Shown here: positions 54,456-63,347 of the stretch, one piece after another
Layout: each line of letters opens with the position of its first letter
Numbering within the stretch: the first letter of the stretch is position 1
NCBI RefSeq assembly: GCF_017498545.1
Contig: NZ_CP071793.1
Coordinates: forward strand, 6,771,001-6,835,000
Length of the DNA: 64,000 nt
Direction of reading: 5' to 3'
From: Sulfidibacter corallicola
Lineage (GTDB): Bacteria > Acidobacteriota > Holophagae > Acanthopleuribacterales > Acanthopleuribacteraceae
Program-made: the position numbers and the translations under genes
The notes under the pieces: model-generated
What the model saw: only the letters and a program-made list of their open reading frames with translations
Told to the model about the DNA's origin: nothing
Database searches by the model: none

Positions 54456-55028
54456 TCAGAGGGCGTCGGCCAGCTCCACGAGCTGGTCCATGCAGGCTTG
54501 CTTGATCTCCGGCGAGCCCGAGGAATTGTAGAGAAAAATCTGGGAGACGTCTTTGACGCCGCAGAAATTGAACACGCCCACTTCTTGAATGAGGCGCATG
54601 GCGTCCTCGAGCCTGGGGTCTACGTCCTCTTTCTTGTTGCCCAGTGAGCAGACGAGGATGACCTTCTCGAGTTCCAGCATGCCGCGAGTGCCCTCGGGGC
54701 CGTAATCGTAGGCGAAACCCCTGGCGAACACGCGATCGACCCAGCCCTTCATGATCGCGGGCATGCCGTTCCACCAGACCGGGTAGAAGAAGGTCAGGGC
54801 AGCGCTCTTTTTCAGTGTTTCGTGGATGGCGGTGACGTCTTCGGGCAGGGGTTTGCCGAAGAACTGATTGAAATCATCGCCGTGCATGATCGGGTTGAAA
54901 TCGCTTTGATAGAGGTCGTACGTGGTGTGCTCGTGACCGAGGCGGTCCAACTGAGCGGTAAAATGGTTGAGGAGTTCTTGGGTCTGGGAGCCGGGATAGT
55001 GACTTGACAAAACATTGGTGACGAACAT
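54456..55028 (-). CDS. NAD(P)H-dependent flavin oxidoreductase (flavodoxin-like fold)
   Basis: A 190-residue FMN or FAD oxidoreductase of the NQO1/KefF/MdaB-like family. It opens with VTNVLSSHYPGSQTQELLNHF (flavin phosphate region), then LTFFYPVWWNGMPAIMKGWVDRVFARGFAYDYGPEG, the hallmark strand-loop-helix that holds the flavin ring. It should reduce quinones or similar acceptors with NAD(P)H by two-electron transfer. AAGGTGG lies just before the ATG. It is upstream of moaB on the same strand; a functional link is not evident. Confidence 0.85.
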   Translation of the reverse strand: MFVTNVLSSHYPGSQTQELLNHFTAQLDRLGHEHTTYDLYQSDFNPIMHGDDFNQFFGKPLPEDVTAIHETLKKSAALTFFYPVWWNGMPAIMKGWVDRVFARGFAYDYGPEGTRGMLELEKVILVCSLGNKKEDVDPRLEDAMRLIQEVGVFNFCGVKDVSQIFLYNSSGSPEIKQACMDQLVELADAL

Positions 55029-55434
55029 GGATCCACCTTGACGATTGTGAGGGGTGTACCGAGCCGAAGCTGTGGCCTGGCCGGTGGCGTTCGGGCGTGC
55101 AGGCTGAGTCGGCGGGATCGGGTTGAATGACAGGCCCTATCTTAGTCGATTCGTCGCCGATGCGCGAGTCCGCCGCCGACCCGATTGCGCGCGGGGGTGC
55201 GGGCTCCTTCCGGTGCGGCGTGGTTTGGGTGTCCCGGTGGCAGGATCGGGGTTTCGGGCATGATTTCGAGTTGTGTCAAAGGTGGCATAGATCACCGTGG
55301 GGTTGTGGTCGCAGCACCACAGCGATGTGTGGTATTGTGACCACGTTGTGTGTTAACAGGTTTGAATTCAGTGATTTGGGTGTGGTTTTTTTGTTGGCTT
55401 GAAAAGTGCACTGTGGTGCCGCTGGAGGAGTTGC
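55029..55434. other. Divergent intergenic region upstream of lpxC
   Basis: About 400 bases between the oxidoreductase gene and lpxC. A patch of direct and inverted GTGGT/ACCAC words occurs at about 55285-55350 (CACCACAGCGATGTGTGGT). This may be regulatory, but I cannot define a promoter. Confidence 0.4.
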
Positions 55435-56343
55435 ATGAAAAACCAAGCCACAATCAGACACGAAGTGCACGCCGTAGGAACCGGCCTTCATTCCGGAAAA
55501 TTGGTTCATATGACGTTGCGTCCCGCACCCCCGAACACCGGGATCGTTTTTGTGCGGACCGACCTGCACGGCGCCTACGTGAAAGCCTCCGTCGAAGCGA
55601 TCGATTTCGAGATGTTGCAATTGGCGACCACCTTGAGAAACGGAGATGTGGTCGTTCAAACCACCGAGCACCTGCTATCGGCCCTTTTCAGTGCCAACGT
55701 AGACAACGTCATCGTCGAGATCGACGGGCCCGAGGTTCCCATCATGGATGGCAGCTCGGCGCCGTTTCTGGTGCTTTTGGACGAGGCCGGCATCAAGCGC
55801 CAACCCGTCCCCGCCAAGGTGCTCAAGATCGTCAAGCCCTTTTCTTTCGAGGCTGGCGGGAAAAAAGTCTGGGTGACCCCTTCCGGTGATTTTCGGGTCA
55901 GTTACGAAATTCGTTTCGATCACCCGCTGATTCAGCGTCAACGCAAGACGATGAACGTACATTCGCGGGAATACGAGGAGCAGGTGGCTCCCGCCCGCAC
56001 CTTCGGTTTTTTGCGGGACCTCGATTACCTCAAGAGCAAGGGGTTGATCCAGGGCGGCAGCATGGACAACGCGATCGTGCTCGATGCCGATCGCATCTTG
56101 AACGAAAGTTTGCGTCTCAAAGATGAATTTGTCAGCCATAAAATTTTGGATATGATCGGAGATTTGGCGGTAGCCGGTGTTCGGTTCCAAGGCCATTTCC
56201 ACGGATACAAGGCGGGCCACGAAATGCACGCACGGTTCCTGCGGGCCCTGTTGGCGGCCGAGGACTGCTATGTCGTGGTTCAGGACGGCGCCACCTTGCC
56301 GGCGGCCTTCGCTCCGGCGGGCGACGTGCCTGTCGCCGTGTGA
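55435..56343 (+). CDS. lpxC: UDP-3-O-acyl-N-acetylglucosamine deacetylase
   Basis: A 302-residue zinc amidase catalysing the first committed step of lipid A synthesis, which shows that the organism makes LPS. Zinc ligands His79 (TTEHLLSAL), His235 and Asp239 (SHKILDMIGDL) and the general His262 (FHGYKAGHEMH) are all in place, as are VHAVGTGLHSGK at the start and VPIMDGSSAPF. The ATG at 55435 has GGAGGAG upstream; 55399 is too long. In many genomes lpxC ends the dcw cluster, but here no cell-division gene is near. A strong terminator follows at 56402. Confidence 0.95.
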   Translation: MKNQATIRHEVHAVGTGLHSGKLVHMTLRPAPPNTGIVFVRTDLHGAYVKASVEAIDFEMLQLATTLRNGDVVVQTTEHLLSALFSANVDNVIVEIDGPEVPIMDGSSAPFLVLLDEAGIKRQPVPAKVLKIVKPFSFEAGGKKVWVTPSGDFRVSYEIRFDHPLIQRQRKTMNVHSREYEEQVAPARTFGFLRDLDYLKSKGLIQGGSMDNAIVLDADRILNESLRLKDEFVSHKILDMIGDLAVAGVRFQGHFHGYKAGHEMHARFLRALLAAEDCYVVVQDGATLPAAFAPAGDVPVAV

Positions 56344-56401
56344 AGCTTCGTTCAGTCACAGTATCGATTCGGCCCGGCAAATGGTTGGGCCTTCGAAAAA
56401 G

Positions 56402-56428
56402 AGCGCTCCCGAGGTGGAGCGCTTTTTT
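56402..56428 (+). terminator. Rho-independent terminator after lpxC
   Basis: AGCGCTCC (56402-56409), six-base loop, GGAGCGCT (56416-56423), then TTTTTT. It is a textbook terminator 59 bases after the lpxC stop. Confidence 0.88.
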
Positions 56429-56586
56429 GTTGTCTTCACGAAAGAACTGTGCCTACGAGATTGCGCTGCCCGTCGTCGCCTCTTGCGGCAAGTGCCCCTT
56501 ATTTCTAGGGTTGGGCCTGATTTAATCCAGTTGACAAGCCGTGGGGCTTAAGTTAATTTAGGGCAAAGCTCAAGCTAGGATGTTGT

Positions 56587-57411
56587 ATGGCGATTGAGGG
56601 AAGCCTACAGAGCGTCGATATTCAGGATATCGCTCAGCTTTTGAATATCAATCGTTCTACCGGCCTCTTGCACATCGAAAGTGACGCCGTCAAGGGCGTT
56701 CTTTTTTATCGTGATGGCTCGGTTATCAACGCGGAAGTAGATGGTCTCACCGGTGACAATGCAGCTTATGTTTTGCTGGGTCAGAGTGAGGGCCATTTTC
56801 ATTTTGAAATAGCCGAACACAGTTCCGACAAGTTGATCTCTCGTTCGATCAACGATTTGGTTCTCGAAGCCGCGCGCCGCAAAGATACCATCAAGCGAAT
56901 TCGGTCCAGTATCAGCCACGATAACATCGTCTTCCTGCCATTGGTGGACGTGCGAATTCCCAGTCAACGTAAATCGTTTTCCGAATTCGAAATCAAACTG
57001 TTGAGCATGCTGGATGGCCAGACCGACTTGAAGGAAGTCATCGGCAAATCCGGCGCATCGGACTTCGAGGTCGTCTATGTGGTGTACGAACTCGAAAAAA
57101 AAGGTCATTTAAAGCGCGTCGATATCTATAAATTGTTGGAAGTGGCGCCTCTGAAAAAGCTGTTCGGCAAAAAGACAGAGGTGCAGATTCCATCTGGAAT
57201 CGTCGACGAGTGGTCGAAAGAATCGGTTATTTATGGCGAATGCAAATATGCGGAAATTCGCACCCAAAAAATGACGTTCGGCCAAGTGGAAATGTCGACC
57301 AAAGCCAATAATGACGAGCGTAAGGTGTTCATGCCCAAGAACATTATGGCGCAGTTCGAGGTGAGCCCTGGGGATCGTGTTCTTGTGAAACCCATTCTCT
57401 ATCCCAATTGA
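56587..57411 (+). CDS. DUF4388 (PATAN) protein
   Basis: A 274-residue cytoplasmic protein. Residues 1-100 are a DUF4388/PATAN domain (MAIEGSLQSVDIQDIAQLLNINRSTGLLHIE...VLFYRDGSVINAEVDGLTG), a domain found in adaptors of chemotaxis-like and gliding systems. The middle (about 120-185) resembles a small winged helix (EFEIKLLSMLDGQTDLKEVIGKSGASDFEVVYVVYELEKKGHLK), and the C-terminus (about 215-274) is a beta-rich unit ending in FEVSPGDRVLVKPILYPN. It starts the signalling-type cluster that runs to 63227, with AGGAT before the ATG. The partner is unknown. Confidence 0.8.
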   Translation: MAIEGSLQSVDIQDIAQLLNINRSTGLLHIESDAVKGVLFYRDGSVINAEVDGLTGDNAAYVLLGQSEGHFHFEIAEHSSDKLISRSINDLVLEAARRKDTIKRIRSSISHDNIVFLPLVDVRIPSQRKSFSEFEIKLLSMLDGQTDLKEVIGKSGASDFEVVYVVYELEKKGHLKRVDIYKLLEVAPLKKLFGKKTEVQIPSGIVDEWSKESVIYGECKYAEIRTQKMTFGQVEMSTKANNDERKVFMPKNIMAQFEVSPGDRVLVKPILYPN

Positions 57412-57490
57412 CGCGGCTCTGTGCCGTTCCTTTTTCTTCAAGTAATTCGAGAGAGGTTCGATACACGAAGCAGGGCCAGGGAGGATTTTA

Positions 57491-58468
57491 ATGGAGCAGC
57501 GCGATCAAAAAGACCCGGGTCATCGTGATCGGGAAAACAAATTGGGAACGGGCAATCACCCCGATCCTCGCGCCCTTTTGGGAAAGATCGAACTCTTTAC
57601 CAACGAGGTCGGCAAAACGTTCGAGGGCATCTTGGAATCCTTGGAACGTCTTCAAGACGACATCAAGCAGCTCGATCAACTGAAGCAGGTGGCGGTCGTG
57701 GCCGAGCAGATGCTCAGCGGCCAGATGAGCAGCCATGTGGACCTCGAGGCCAAGGGGGAAGTGGGTCGCCTGGTGAATGCCATCAACCAGACCCTGGACA
57801 ATTTACAGCAGCTCGACAAAACCGTGCACCAGGAGACCGGCAAGGTCCCCGAGTTGGCTTCGCACCTGGACCAGATCACCAAGGAAACCGAATCGGCGAC
57901 CCAGCAGGTCTTGGAAAAGCTCGACGAGATGATCGAGGGTTCCGAGCTTCAGACCAACAGTCTGCAGACCCTCAAGCAGCTCGCGGCCCAACGCCTGGAG
58001 ATGGACAAGGAAGCCAAGCACGGCGTCGACCAGTTTCTCGAACATCTGGGCAGTGGCGAAGATCGCGAGGCCGTGCTGCAGGAAGCGCTGGACTTCGTCG
58101 CGTTGATGGGGGAACAGTCCCGCAAACACCTCTCCAAATCGGAAGAGGTCATGGCCGCCATCGAAGACGCCAACATCCAGGCCGAAAACCTGATGAACTA
58201 CTCCTTTGACATCATGAACCTTCTACAATTCCAAGACATTACGCGTCAGAAGGTCAGCAAGGTCATCGGCTTGCTCAAGGAAATGCAGGCCGGCTTGTAC
58301 CGTTTGTTGGGCATTTTCAACATTGAGACGGAGACCGACGACGAGTTGGTGCTGACCGAGGAACACAAGGCCACCCAGGACCGCATTTTCGAACGCGACG
58401 CCTTGTCCTCGGATGTCGAGGTGGTCAACGTGGACCAGATCATCAAGGATTTCCAGAAATCGGGTTGA
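57491..58468 (+). CDS. CheZ-like protein phosphatase
   Basis: A 325-residue, almost wholly helical protein with long coiled coils (about 30-230). Residues 240-260 read DIMNLLQFQDITRQKVSKVIG, which matches the CheZ signature; Asp249 and Gln253 align with the CheZ catalytic Asp143 and Gln147 of E. coli. The C-terminal tail ends in VEVVNVDQIIKDFQKSG, which could act like the CheY-binding tail of CheZ. It should dephosphorylate a CheY-type receiver. It is longer than E. coli CheZ because of the coiled-coil insert. GGGAGG lies just before the ATG. It lies 79 bases after the DUF4388 gene, suggesting a shared pathway. Confidence 0.75.
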   Translation: MEQRDQKDPGHRDRENKLGTGNHPDPRALLGKIELFTNEVGKTFEGILESLERLQDDIKQLDQLKQVAVVAEQMLSGQMSSHVDLEAKGEVGRLVNAINQTLDNLQQLDKTVHQETGKVPELASHLDQITKETESATQQVLEKLDEMIEGSELQTNSLQTLKQLAAQRLEMDKEAKHGVDQFLEHLGSGEDREAVLQEALDFVALMGEQSRKHLSKSEEVMAAIEDANIQAENLMNYSFDIMNLLQFQDITRQKVSKVIGLLKEMQAGLYRLLGIFNIETETDDELVLTEEHKATQDRIFERDALSSDVEVVNVDQIIKDFQKSG

Positions 58469-58906
58469 GTTTGCCGCCGTCGTCGAAGGTGGTGAAACGC
58501 GTTGTTCGGATGGGATCGAACCGGGCCGAGCATCGTCCGCATCCGGGACTCGACTTGGTTTCGACCGGAAATCGAGGACGCCGGGATGGCATCGGTCGAG
58601 GCCTGGGGGGTTCGGTCTTCTCGTCCCTTTCGGGCGGGTCGTCCCGCCGCCTTGGATCGGCCCCGCTTTGGGCTCTTCGATCGGTCATTCTGTCGACCCT
58701 TCGACAGGCCCTCCTACCGGCCCTCCGACAGGCCCTCCAGCCGGCCCTCCTACCGGCCCTCTTTCATCCCTACAGCCTTGGAAATACGATATGATAGGAG
58801 CATTGCACTACATCGGGAGTGGACGGGGTCGTCCAATTGGGAACCGCGGCGGTCTTGCGGTTTCCATCTTGTTTCCTACTGTGCTAGTATTCCAGGAGTT
58901 CAATAG
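58469..58906. other. Intergenic gap with a 12-bp repeat
   Basis: About 440 bases between the CheZ-like gene and the TPR gene. It contains the GGCCCTCC repeat. A 170-codon plus-strand reading crossing it (with a Gly-Pro-Pro-Thr stretch) begins inside the CheZ-like gene and has no start signal, so it is not called. Confidence 0.5.
58707..58761. repeat. 12-bp tandem repeat, about 4.6 copies
   Basis: Units begin GGCCCTCC followed by TACC, GACA, AGCC or TACC, at 58707, 58719, 58731 and 58743, with a partial copy at 58755. The variable last four bases show it is an older slippage repeat. Confidence 0.85.
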
Positions 58907-60796
58907 TTGGAAAATTCGAGGATGACGAATTCGATGACTGGAGTGGGTTTCCCGGTGGTCCGGTTCTTCTGTATATGCTGTCTGGGTTTTGTCTGCCTGG
59001 CAGGTCCTTCGGTTCACGGACAAAATCCCGAGGACGGTGAATTCCAGGTCATGCTCTCCACCCTTTGGGCTTCCTATCGTCAGGCGAAGTCCCGGGGTGA
59101 CGAAGAGGCACGGGATCGCGTTTTCCAAACTTTTCGCGATTTGCAGACCAACGCATCCGGTGAAATTTTCGAAACGGCCAGCTATCTGTTCCTCTTCGAA
59201 GGGCTCAAGGAGCTCGACGCCGAAAAGTACGAAGAGGCGCGGATCGAATTCCTCAACGCGATCAAGCTGAATCCCTATTTGTGGCCCGGCTACATGGGGC
59301 TGGCCAAGATCAAGCAAGTCAAGGATCAGGATACGCGGCTCTACGTGGAGCTCAACAAGAAAGGCATCGGCGAGGCCTTCAATCCGGCCAACGCCTACTT
59401 TTTGATCGATGCCTTCATTTGGTTCATGGGAAATCTCTACCTGGTGTTCATGGTCGCCTTCAGCGCCTTCGTATTGATACTCTGCGTGCGCTACATGCGG
59501 CCGTTCGTCTTCACCACGCAGGGGGCCATGGAGCATCGGGGAATGAAACCCTTCATCGGAAAGCTGATCGGCTTTTTGCTGCTCTTCCTGCCACTCCTGC
59601 TCGGTTTGAACTTTTTCCTGGCAGCCGGCCTGTATCTGGTTCTCTTTTTCCCCTTTTTCGATCCCCGTGAAAAGGCCACCTCGTCGGTGGCGCTGTTGCT
59701 GTGGATCCTGATCTCCTGCTGCGGCTACTTTCTGACCAACCTCAACGAAGCGCGCGTGGATCGCTTGCTGCAGGTGCACCTGACCCAATTCTTCCGGGGC
59801 CATATCGAGCAGGACATCGCGTTTTTGAAGAAGCAGAACAGCCCCGCCTTTTTGGAAAACCAGAATAAATTCACCCTGGCCAAACTGCAAAAGACGCGCG
59901 GTGAGTTGGCGTCCGCCATGGACGCCTATCGCCAGGTCGACGCGTCCAGCGATCTGTGGCCTTCGGCGCAAATCAATCTCGGCAACATCCACTACGAAAT
60001 CAAGGAATTCCAGCAGGCCATCGAGGTCTACAAGCGAGTCTTGGACCGCCGACCCGACATGGCCTTGGCCCACTACAATCTCAGCGTGGTCCACGCCCAG
60101 ATGGGGAACCACAACGAGGCCGGCGAGCACCGTACCCAGGCACGTCGGTTGGATCGAAGCCTGGGCGACTCCGTCGATCAATTCGGATCCGGCAGCGACA
60201 CCGTGGTCGACGCCGGCGGCACACCGGGCCTGCGGCTGATGAGTGCCATTCTGGGTTCGGATCGCGGTTCCCTGGCCGAACAGATGAAGCGCCCGATCGT
60301 ATTTCTGCCGGCCGCCCTCGGTTTGCTGTTCCTGATCGCCAGTTGGGTCCATACCCGGGCGCGCAACTTCCGCCTGCTCGCCAAGAATTGCGAGAAGTGC
60401 GGCATGGTCTATTACCAGAGCGATTCGCCCAACAGCGAATGGTGCAGCCAGTGCGTCAGCCTCTACATCAAGAAGGAAGACCTGCCCAGCGACGCCAAAT
60501 TGCGCAAGCACGACGAGGTCAAGGCCTTTACCAAGCGCAAATCCATTTTGGACACCACCTTTCAGATCATCCTGCCCGGTTCCAAAAACATCTTGCACGG
60601 GAATCCCTGGAGTGGATTCATCATCGTTTCCGTTTGGGCCTTCCTGCTGGTCATGATCGCCTTACCCATGGATCGCATTGCCCATCCCTTCATGCGATAT
60701 ATCGACGGTCCCCTGGTCGTCACCTGGATCTTCGTGGCTTTGGCCGCGGTTTATTGGGTGATTTTCGGGTTACGGCCGATTTGGCAGGAGGACTGA
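58907..60796 (+). CDS. TPR membrane protein with a zinc-ribbon-like segment
   Basis: A 629-residue protein. A signal or membrane segment (about 14-35) is followed by TPR-like repeats (about 95-150), a bundle of three to four membrane spans (about 170-290) and a second TPR block (about 320-415; SAQINLGNIHYEIKEFQQAIEVYKRVLDRRPDMALAHYNLSVVHAQMG). Another span (about 465-485) leads to a CEKCGMVYYQ...WCSQC zinc-ribbon-like unit and two final spans. It looks like an integral membrane scaffold. TTG at 58907 has AGGAG eight bases upstream, although the ATG at 58922 is possible. The stop lies one base before the start of the next DUF4388 gene, so they are co-translated. The function is unknown. Confidence 0.75.
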   Translation: MENSRMTNSMTGVGFPVVRFFCICCLGFVCLAGPSVHGQNPEDGEFQVMLSTLWASYRQAKSRGDEEARDRVFQTFRDLQTNASGEIFETASYLFLFEGLKELDAEKYEEARIEFLNAIKLNPYLWPGYMGLAKIKQVKDQDTRLYVELNKKGIGEAFNPANAYFLIDAFIWFMGNLYLVFMVAFSAFVLILCVRYMRPFVFTTQGAMEHRGMKPFIGKLIGFLLLFLPLLLGLNFFLAAGLYLVLFFPFFDPREKATSSVALLLWILISCCGYFLTNLNEARVDRLLQVHLTQFFRGHIEQDIAFLKKQNSPAFLENQNKFTLAKLQKTRGELASAMDAYRQVDASSDLWPSAQINLGNIHYEIKEFQQAIEVYKRVLDRRPDMALAHYNLSVVHAQMGNHNEAGEHRTQARRLDRSLGDSVDQFGSGSDTVVDAGGTPGLRLMSAILGSDRGSLAEQMKRPIVFLPAALGLLFLIASWVHTRARNFRLLAKNCEKCGMVYYQSDSPNSEWCSQCVSLYIKKEDLPSDAKLRKHDEVKAFTKRKSILDTTFQIILPGSKNILHGNPWSGFIIVSVWAFLLVMIALPMDRIAHPFMRYIDGPLVVTWIFVALAAVYWVIFGLRPIWQED

Positions 60797-60797
60797 G

Positions 60798-62084
60798 ATG
60801 GCGCTCGAGGGTACGCTAAGCGATTTTGGGCTCGCCGACATCTTCCAATTGATCGGTCTCCAGAAAAAAACCGGGGTGCTCACCTTGCGCAACGACAAGG
60901 AAGAGGCCCGCATTCTGTTCATGAACGGCCTGGTCGTGGGTGCCGATACCAACAACCAGAAATTGGAAAACCGCTTGGGCCGGGTTCTCGTCAAATCCAA
61001 CCGCATCTCCCAGGCCGAGTTGGAACAGGCTTTGGCGATTCAGGCCAAAACCCTCCAACGCCTCGGCCAAGTGCTCATCTCCAAGAGCTTCATCAAGCCC
61101 GAAGACCTACGCGATTCGCTTCAGACCCAGGTCACGCAGATCATCTACCGCCTCTTCCGTTGGACCGACGGCGAGTACCATTTCCGCCCCGAACGCTACG
61201 TCGATTACGACCAGGAGAACTTCACGCCGATCAGCTCCGAATCGATCCTGATGGAAGGCGTGCGGATGCTCGACGAATGGCCGATGATCGAGCGCGTGAT
61301 TCCCGATTTCGACATCCTGGTGGAACGCACGCCGCGTGGCAAAAAGGTCAAACTCCAGATCGAGAACAACTTCACCCTGGATTCCGGTCTGGGGGAGAGT
61401 TTCGATTCCTTGCTGGAAGGCGTGATGTCCGACGGGGGCGATACCGAGCACGGACGCGAGGAAATCGAACAGTTGGATCACCAGCAGGAATTGGTGCTCA
61501 AGCTCGTGGACGGACCCACCGTGGTTCAGGACGTCATCGATCGCAGCGGCCTGAACGAATTCGAGACCTGCCGCGCCTTGTACGACCTGATGGGCATCGG
61601 CTACGTTCAGCGGGTCACCAGCGACGATGTGGATGGCGATTATCGAGTCATCGAAGAGGAGCGCCAAATACCCCTTTGGATTCCGGTCAGTTTTCTTGTG
61701 ATCCTGGCTACATTCAGCTTTTTTGTGAGCTGGAATCCGCTCAACCAATATTTCTCCGTACCAGGCTTGAACACCTTCCAGGTCAACCACTACGAATCCA
61801 TCAGTTTGAATCGTTTGAGGAAGGTAGCCCAAGGGATTGACCTCTATTTCATCCAGCGCGGCGAGCTGCCGGCATCGCTGGGACTGCTGGTCCGACAGAA
61901 CTTCGTCCGGGCCTCCGAGATCGTCGATCCGCTGGGTCGCGAGTTTGATTACGACGTCTTTTTGAACGAAAATCGTTATAAGATCTACGGCAAGAACATC
62001 GATGGTTCCTCTTTGTCGTCGCTGCAGATCCAGAAGATTCTCACCAAAGACCGTTCCACGGAACAAAGCGGTACGGTCAACTGA
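60798..62084 (+). CDS. DUF4388 protein with a C-terminal membrane anchor
   Basis: A 428-residue protein. The N-terminus is a DUF4388/PATAN domain (MALEGTLSDFGLADIFQLIGLQKKTGVLTLRN...ILFMNGLVVGADT), directly comparable with that of 56587-57411, followed by a helical linker, a second DUF4388-like or winged-helix part (HQQELVLKLVDGPTVVQDVIDRSGLNEFETCRALYDLMGIGYVQRV), one membrane span (about 292-312) and a C-terminal soluble part facing the other side of the membrane. GGAGG lies six bases before the ATG, which falls one base after the TPR gene. The arrangement suggests a sensor or adaptor tied to the TPR protein. Confidence 0.8.
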   Translation: MALEGTLSDFGLADIFQLIGLQKKTGVLTLRNDKEEARILFMNGLVVGADTNNQKLENRLGRVLVKSNRISQAELEQALAIQAKTLQRLGQVLISKSFIKPEDLRDSLQTQVTQIIYRLFRWTDGEYHFRPERYVDYDQENFTPISSESILMEGVRMLDEWPMIERVIPDFDILVERTPRGKKVKLQIENNFTLDSGLGESFDSLLEGVMSDGGDTEHGREEIEQLDHQQELVLKLVDGPTVVQDVIDRSGLNEFETCRALYDLMGIGYVQRVTSDDVDGDYRVIEEERQIPLWIPVSFLVILATFSFFVSWNPLNQYFSVPGLNTFQVNHYESISLNRLRKVAQGIDLYFIQRGELPASLGLLVRQNFVRASEIVDPLGREFDYDVFLNENRYKIYGKNIDGSSLSSLQIQKILTKDRSTEQSGTVN

Positions 62085-62138
62085 TTCGGGCTGTATTCGG
62101 CGCATAGGGACCGCAACGACCTCCATCAGAACGACGTC

Positions 62139-63227
62139 ATGACAGAACGGGATCCCGAAAAGAACAGAGACGATCGAGCGACCCCAGACTCGGTCGACGG
62201 ACCGATCACGCCCGAATTGCTTCTCGAGGTGCTGAAAAGTACCGACCCGAAGGAAGGCCCTCTCGAGGGGCCCGCGGCTCCGGGGTCCGGTGGGGGCCTG
62301 CCGCCGGATTTTTCCGACCTGAGTGCGCTGGACCGCATCAAGGCCCGTCGCCAGGCCAGGCGGCTCAGCCCCGAGGCACGTCAGGTCCTGCTCGCCGCCA
62401 GTGAAGACGTGCTTCTCAAATACCTGCTCGAGGTCGACTACCCGGATTGGGATCTCATTCGCGAGCACGAGGCCTTCACCGAAAAGTGGGTCGTGTTGTT
62501 CCTGCAGCGGTCCCGGGCCATTTCCTCCGAAGCGGTTCAAGACATCTACCGCCATCGCATCCTGCGCCGCGATTACCATATCTGCCGGGCCATCGTGCGC
62601 TGCCGCTTCGCGCCCCAGGGCGTGGCGATGAACCTCGTGCCGCGCCTGCGGTGGGTCGATTTGATGCAGTCTTTGCGGTTGCCCTACCTTTCGGGTGCGG
62701 TCAAGTTCCGCATCGAAAAGCAGGTCATGGAAGTCCTGCCCAAATTGGCGCTGGGCCAGAAGATCGCCTTGGCCAAACAGGCGCCCCGCGCCCTGGTTCG
62801 ACACCTACGCATGGACCCCGATCCCAAGGTGATGCGTGCTCTGCTCCAAAATCATTATTTCACCCACGACGACGCCATGTTCCTCGCCAATTACGGCGAG
62901 ATCCCGGCCCAGATCCTCGGCGTGTTGGCCAGCCACCCCCGCTGGAACCATTTCAAGGACATCAAGCTCAGCCTCCTGCGCAACGCCAAAACGCCGCGCG
63001 GCGCTTTGATGGGGCTCACCAAGGGCATGACCGAGTACGATTTCAAGCAGGTTTTGCGTGACCCGCGCGTTCCGGTATATACTCGCCGCTTGATCGAGCG
63101 AATCATGGAAGAGCGTTTTTTCGATGGCAAGCGTCGTGACCGGTTGGCGGCCAAAGCCAACAGCGGGTTGGCAAAGAAGGGGCTCGCGAGCAAGAAAAAG
63201 GGAAGCCACAAGCCCTCCGGTTTTTGA
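62139..63227 (+). CDS. Orphan helical protein closing the DUF4388 cluster
   Basis: A 362-residue protein I do not recognise. The first 65 residues are charged and Gly/Pro-rich, probably disordered; the rest is helical with HEAT-like repeating pairs (ARQVLLAASEDVLLKYLLEV, EHEAFTEKWVVLFLQRSR, MDPDPKVMRALLQNHYFTHDDAMFLANY, HPRWNHFKDIKLSLLRNAKTP), and a very basic tail (GLAKKGLASKKKGSHK). Such repeats usually bind proteins. It lies 54 bases after the DUF4388 membrane protein gene on the same strand, so it is likely in the same operon. The SD sequence is weak. Confidence 0.65.
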   Translation: MTERDPEKNRDDRATPDSVDGPITPELLLEVLKSTDPKEGPLEGPAAPGSGGGLPPDFSDLSALDRIKARRQARRLSPEARQVLLAASEDVLLKYLLEVDYPDWDLIREHEAFTEKWVVLFLQRSRAISSEAVQDIYRHRILRRDYHICRAIVRCRFAPQGVAMNLVPRLRWVDLMQSLRLPYLSGAVKFRIEKQVMEVLPKLALGQKIALAKQAPRALVRHLRMDPDPKVMRALLQNHYFTHDDAMFLANYGEIPAQILGVLASHPRWNHFKDIKLSLLRNAKTPRGALMGLTKGMTEYDFKQVLRDPRVPVYTRRLIERIMEERFFDGKRRDRLAAKANSGLAKKGLASKKKGSHKPSGF

Positions 63228-63347
63228 CCTTCGGGGAGATCGACGGAGGTATCGTGGGTGGCGCCCGCGGCCTCGGCAATCTCCAAGGGTTGCGGTGCGC
63301 CTCGTATCTCTCGAGAAAACGCCGAACGACAAGGGAGTGGACCCAAG

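Noticed and set aside
58413..58925. 170-codon frame with a Gly-Pro-Pro-Thr stretch
   Set aside because: Starts inside the CheZ-like gene without a start signal; the peptide repeat is only the 12-bp DNA repeat read through.
58808..60598. Long frame antisense to the TPR membrane protein gene
   Set aside because: Shadow frame without motif or ribosome site.
61107..62804. Long frame antisense to the DUF4388 gene and the following orphan
   Set aside because: Shadow frame spanning two real genes and the gap between them.
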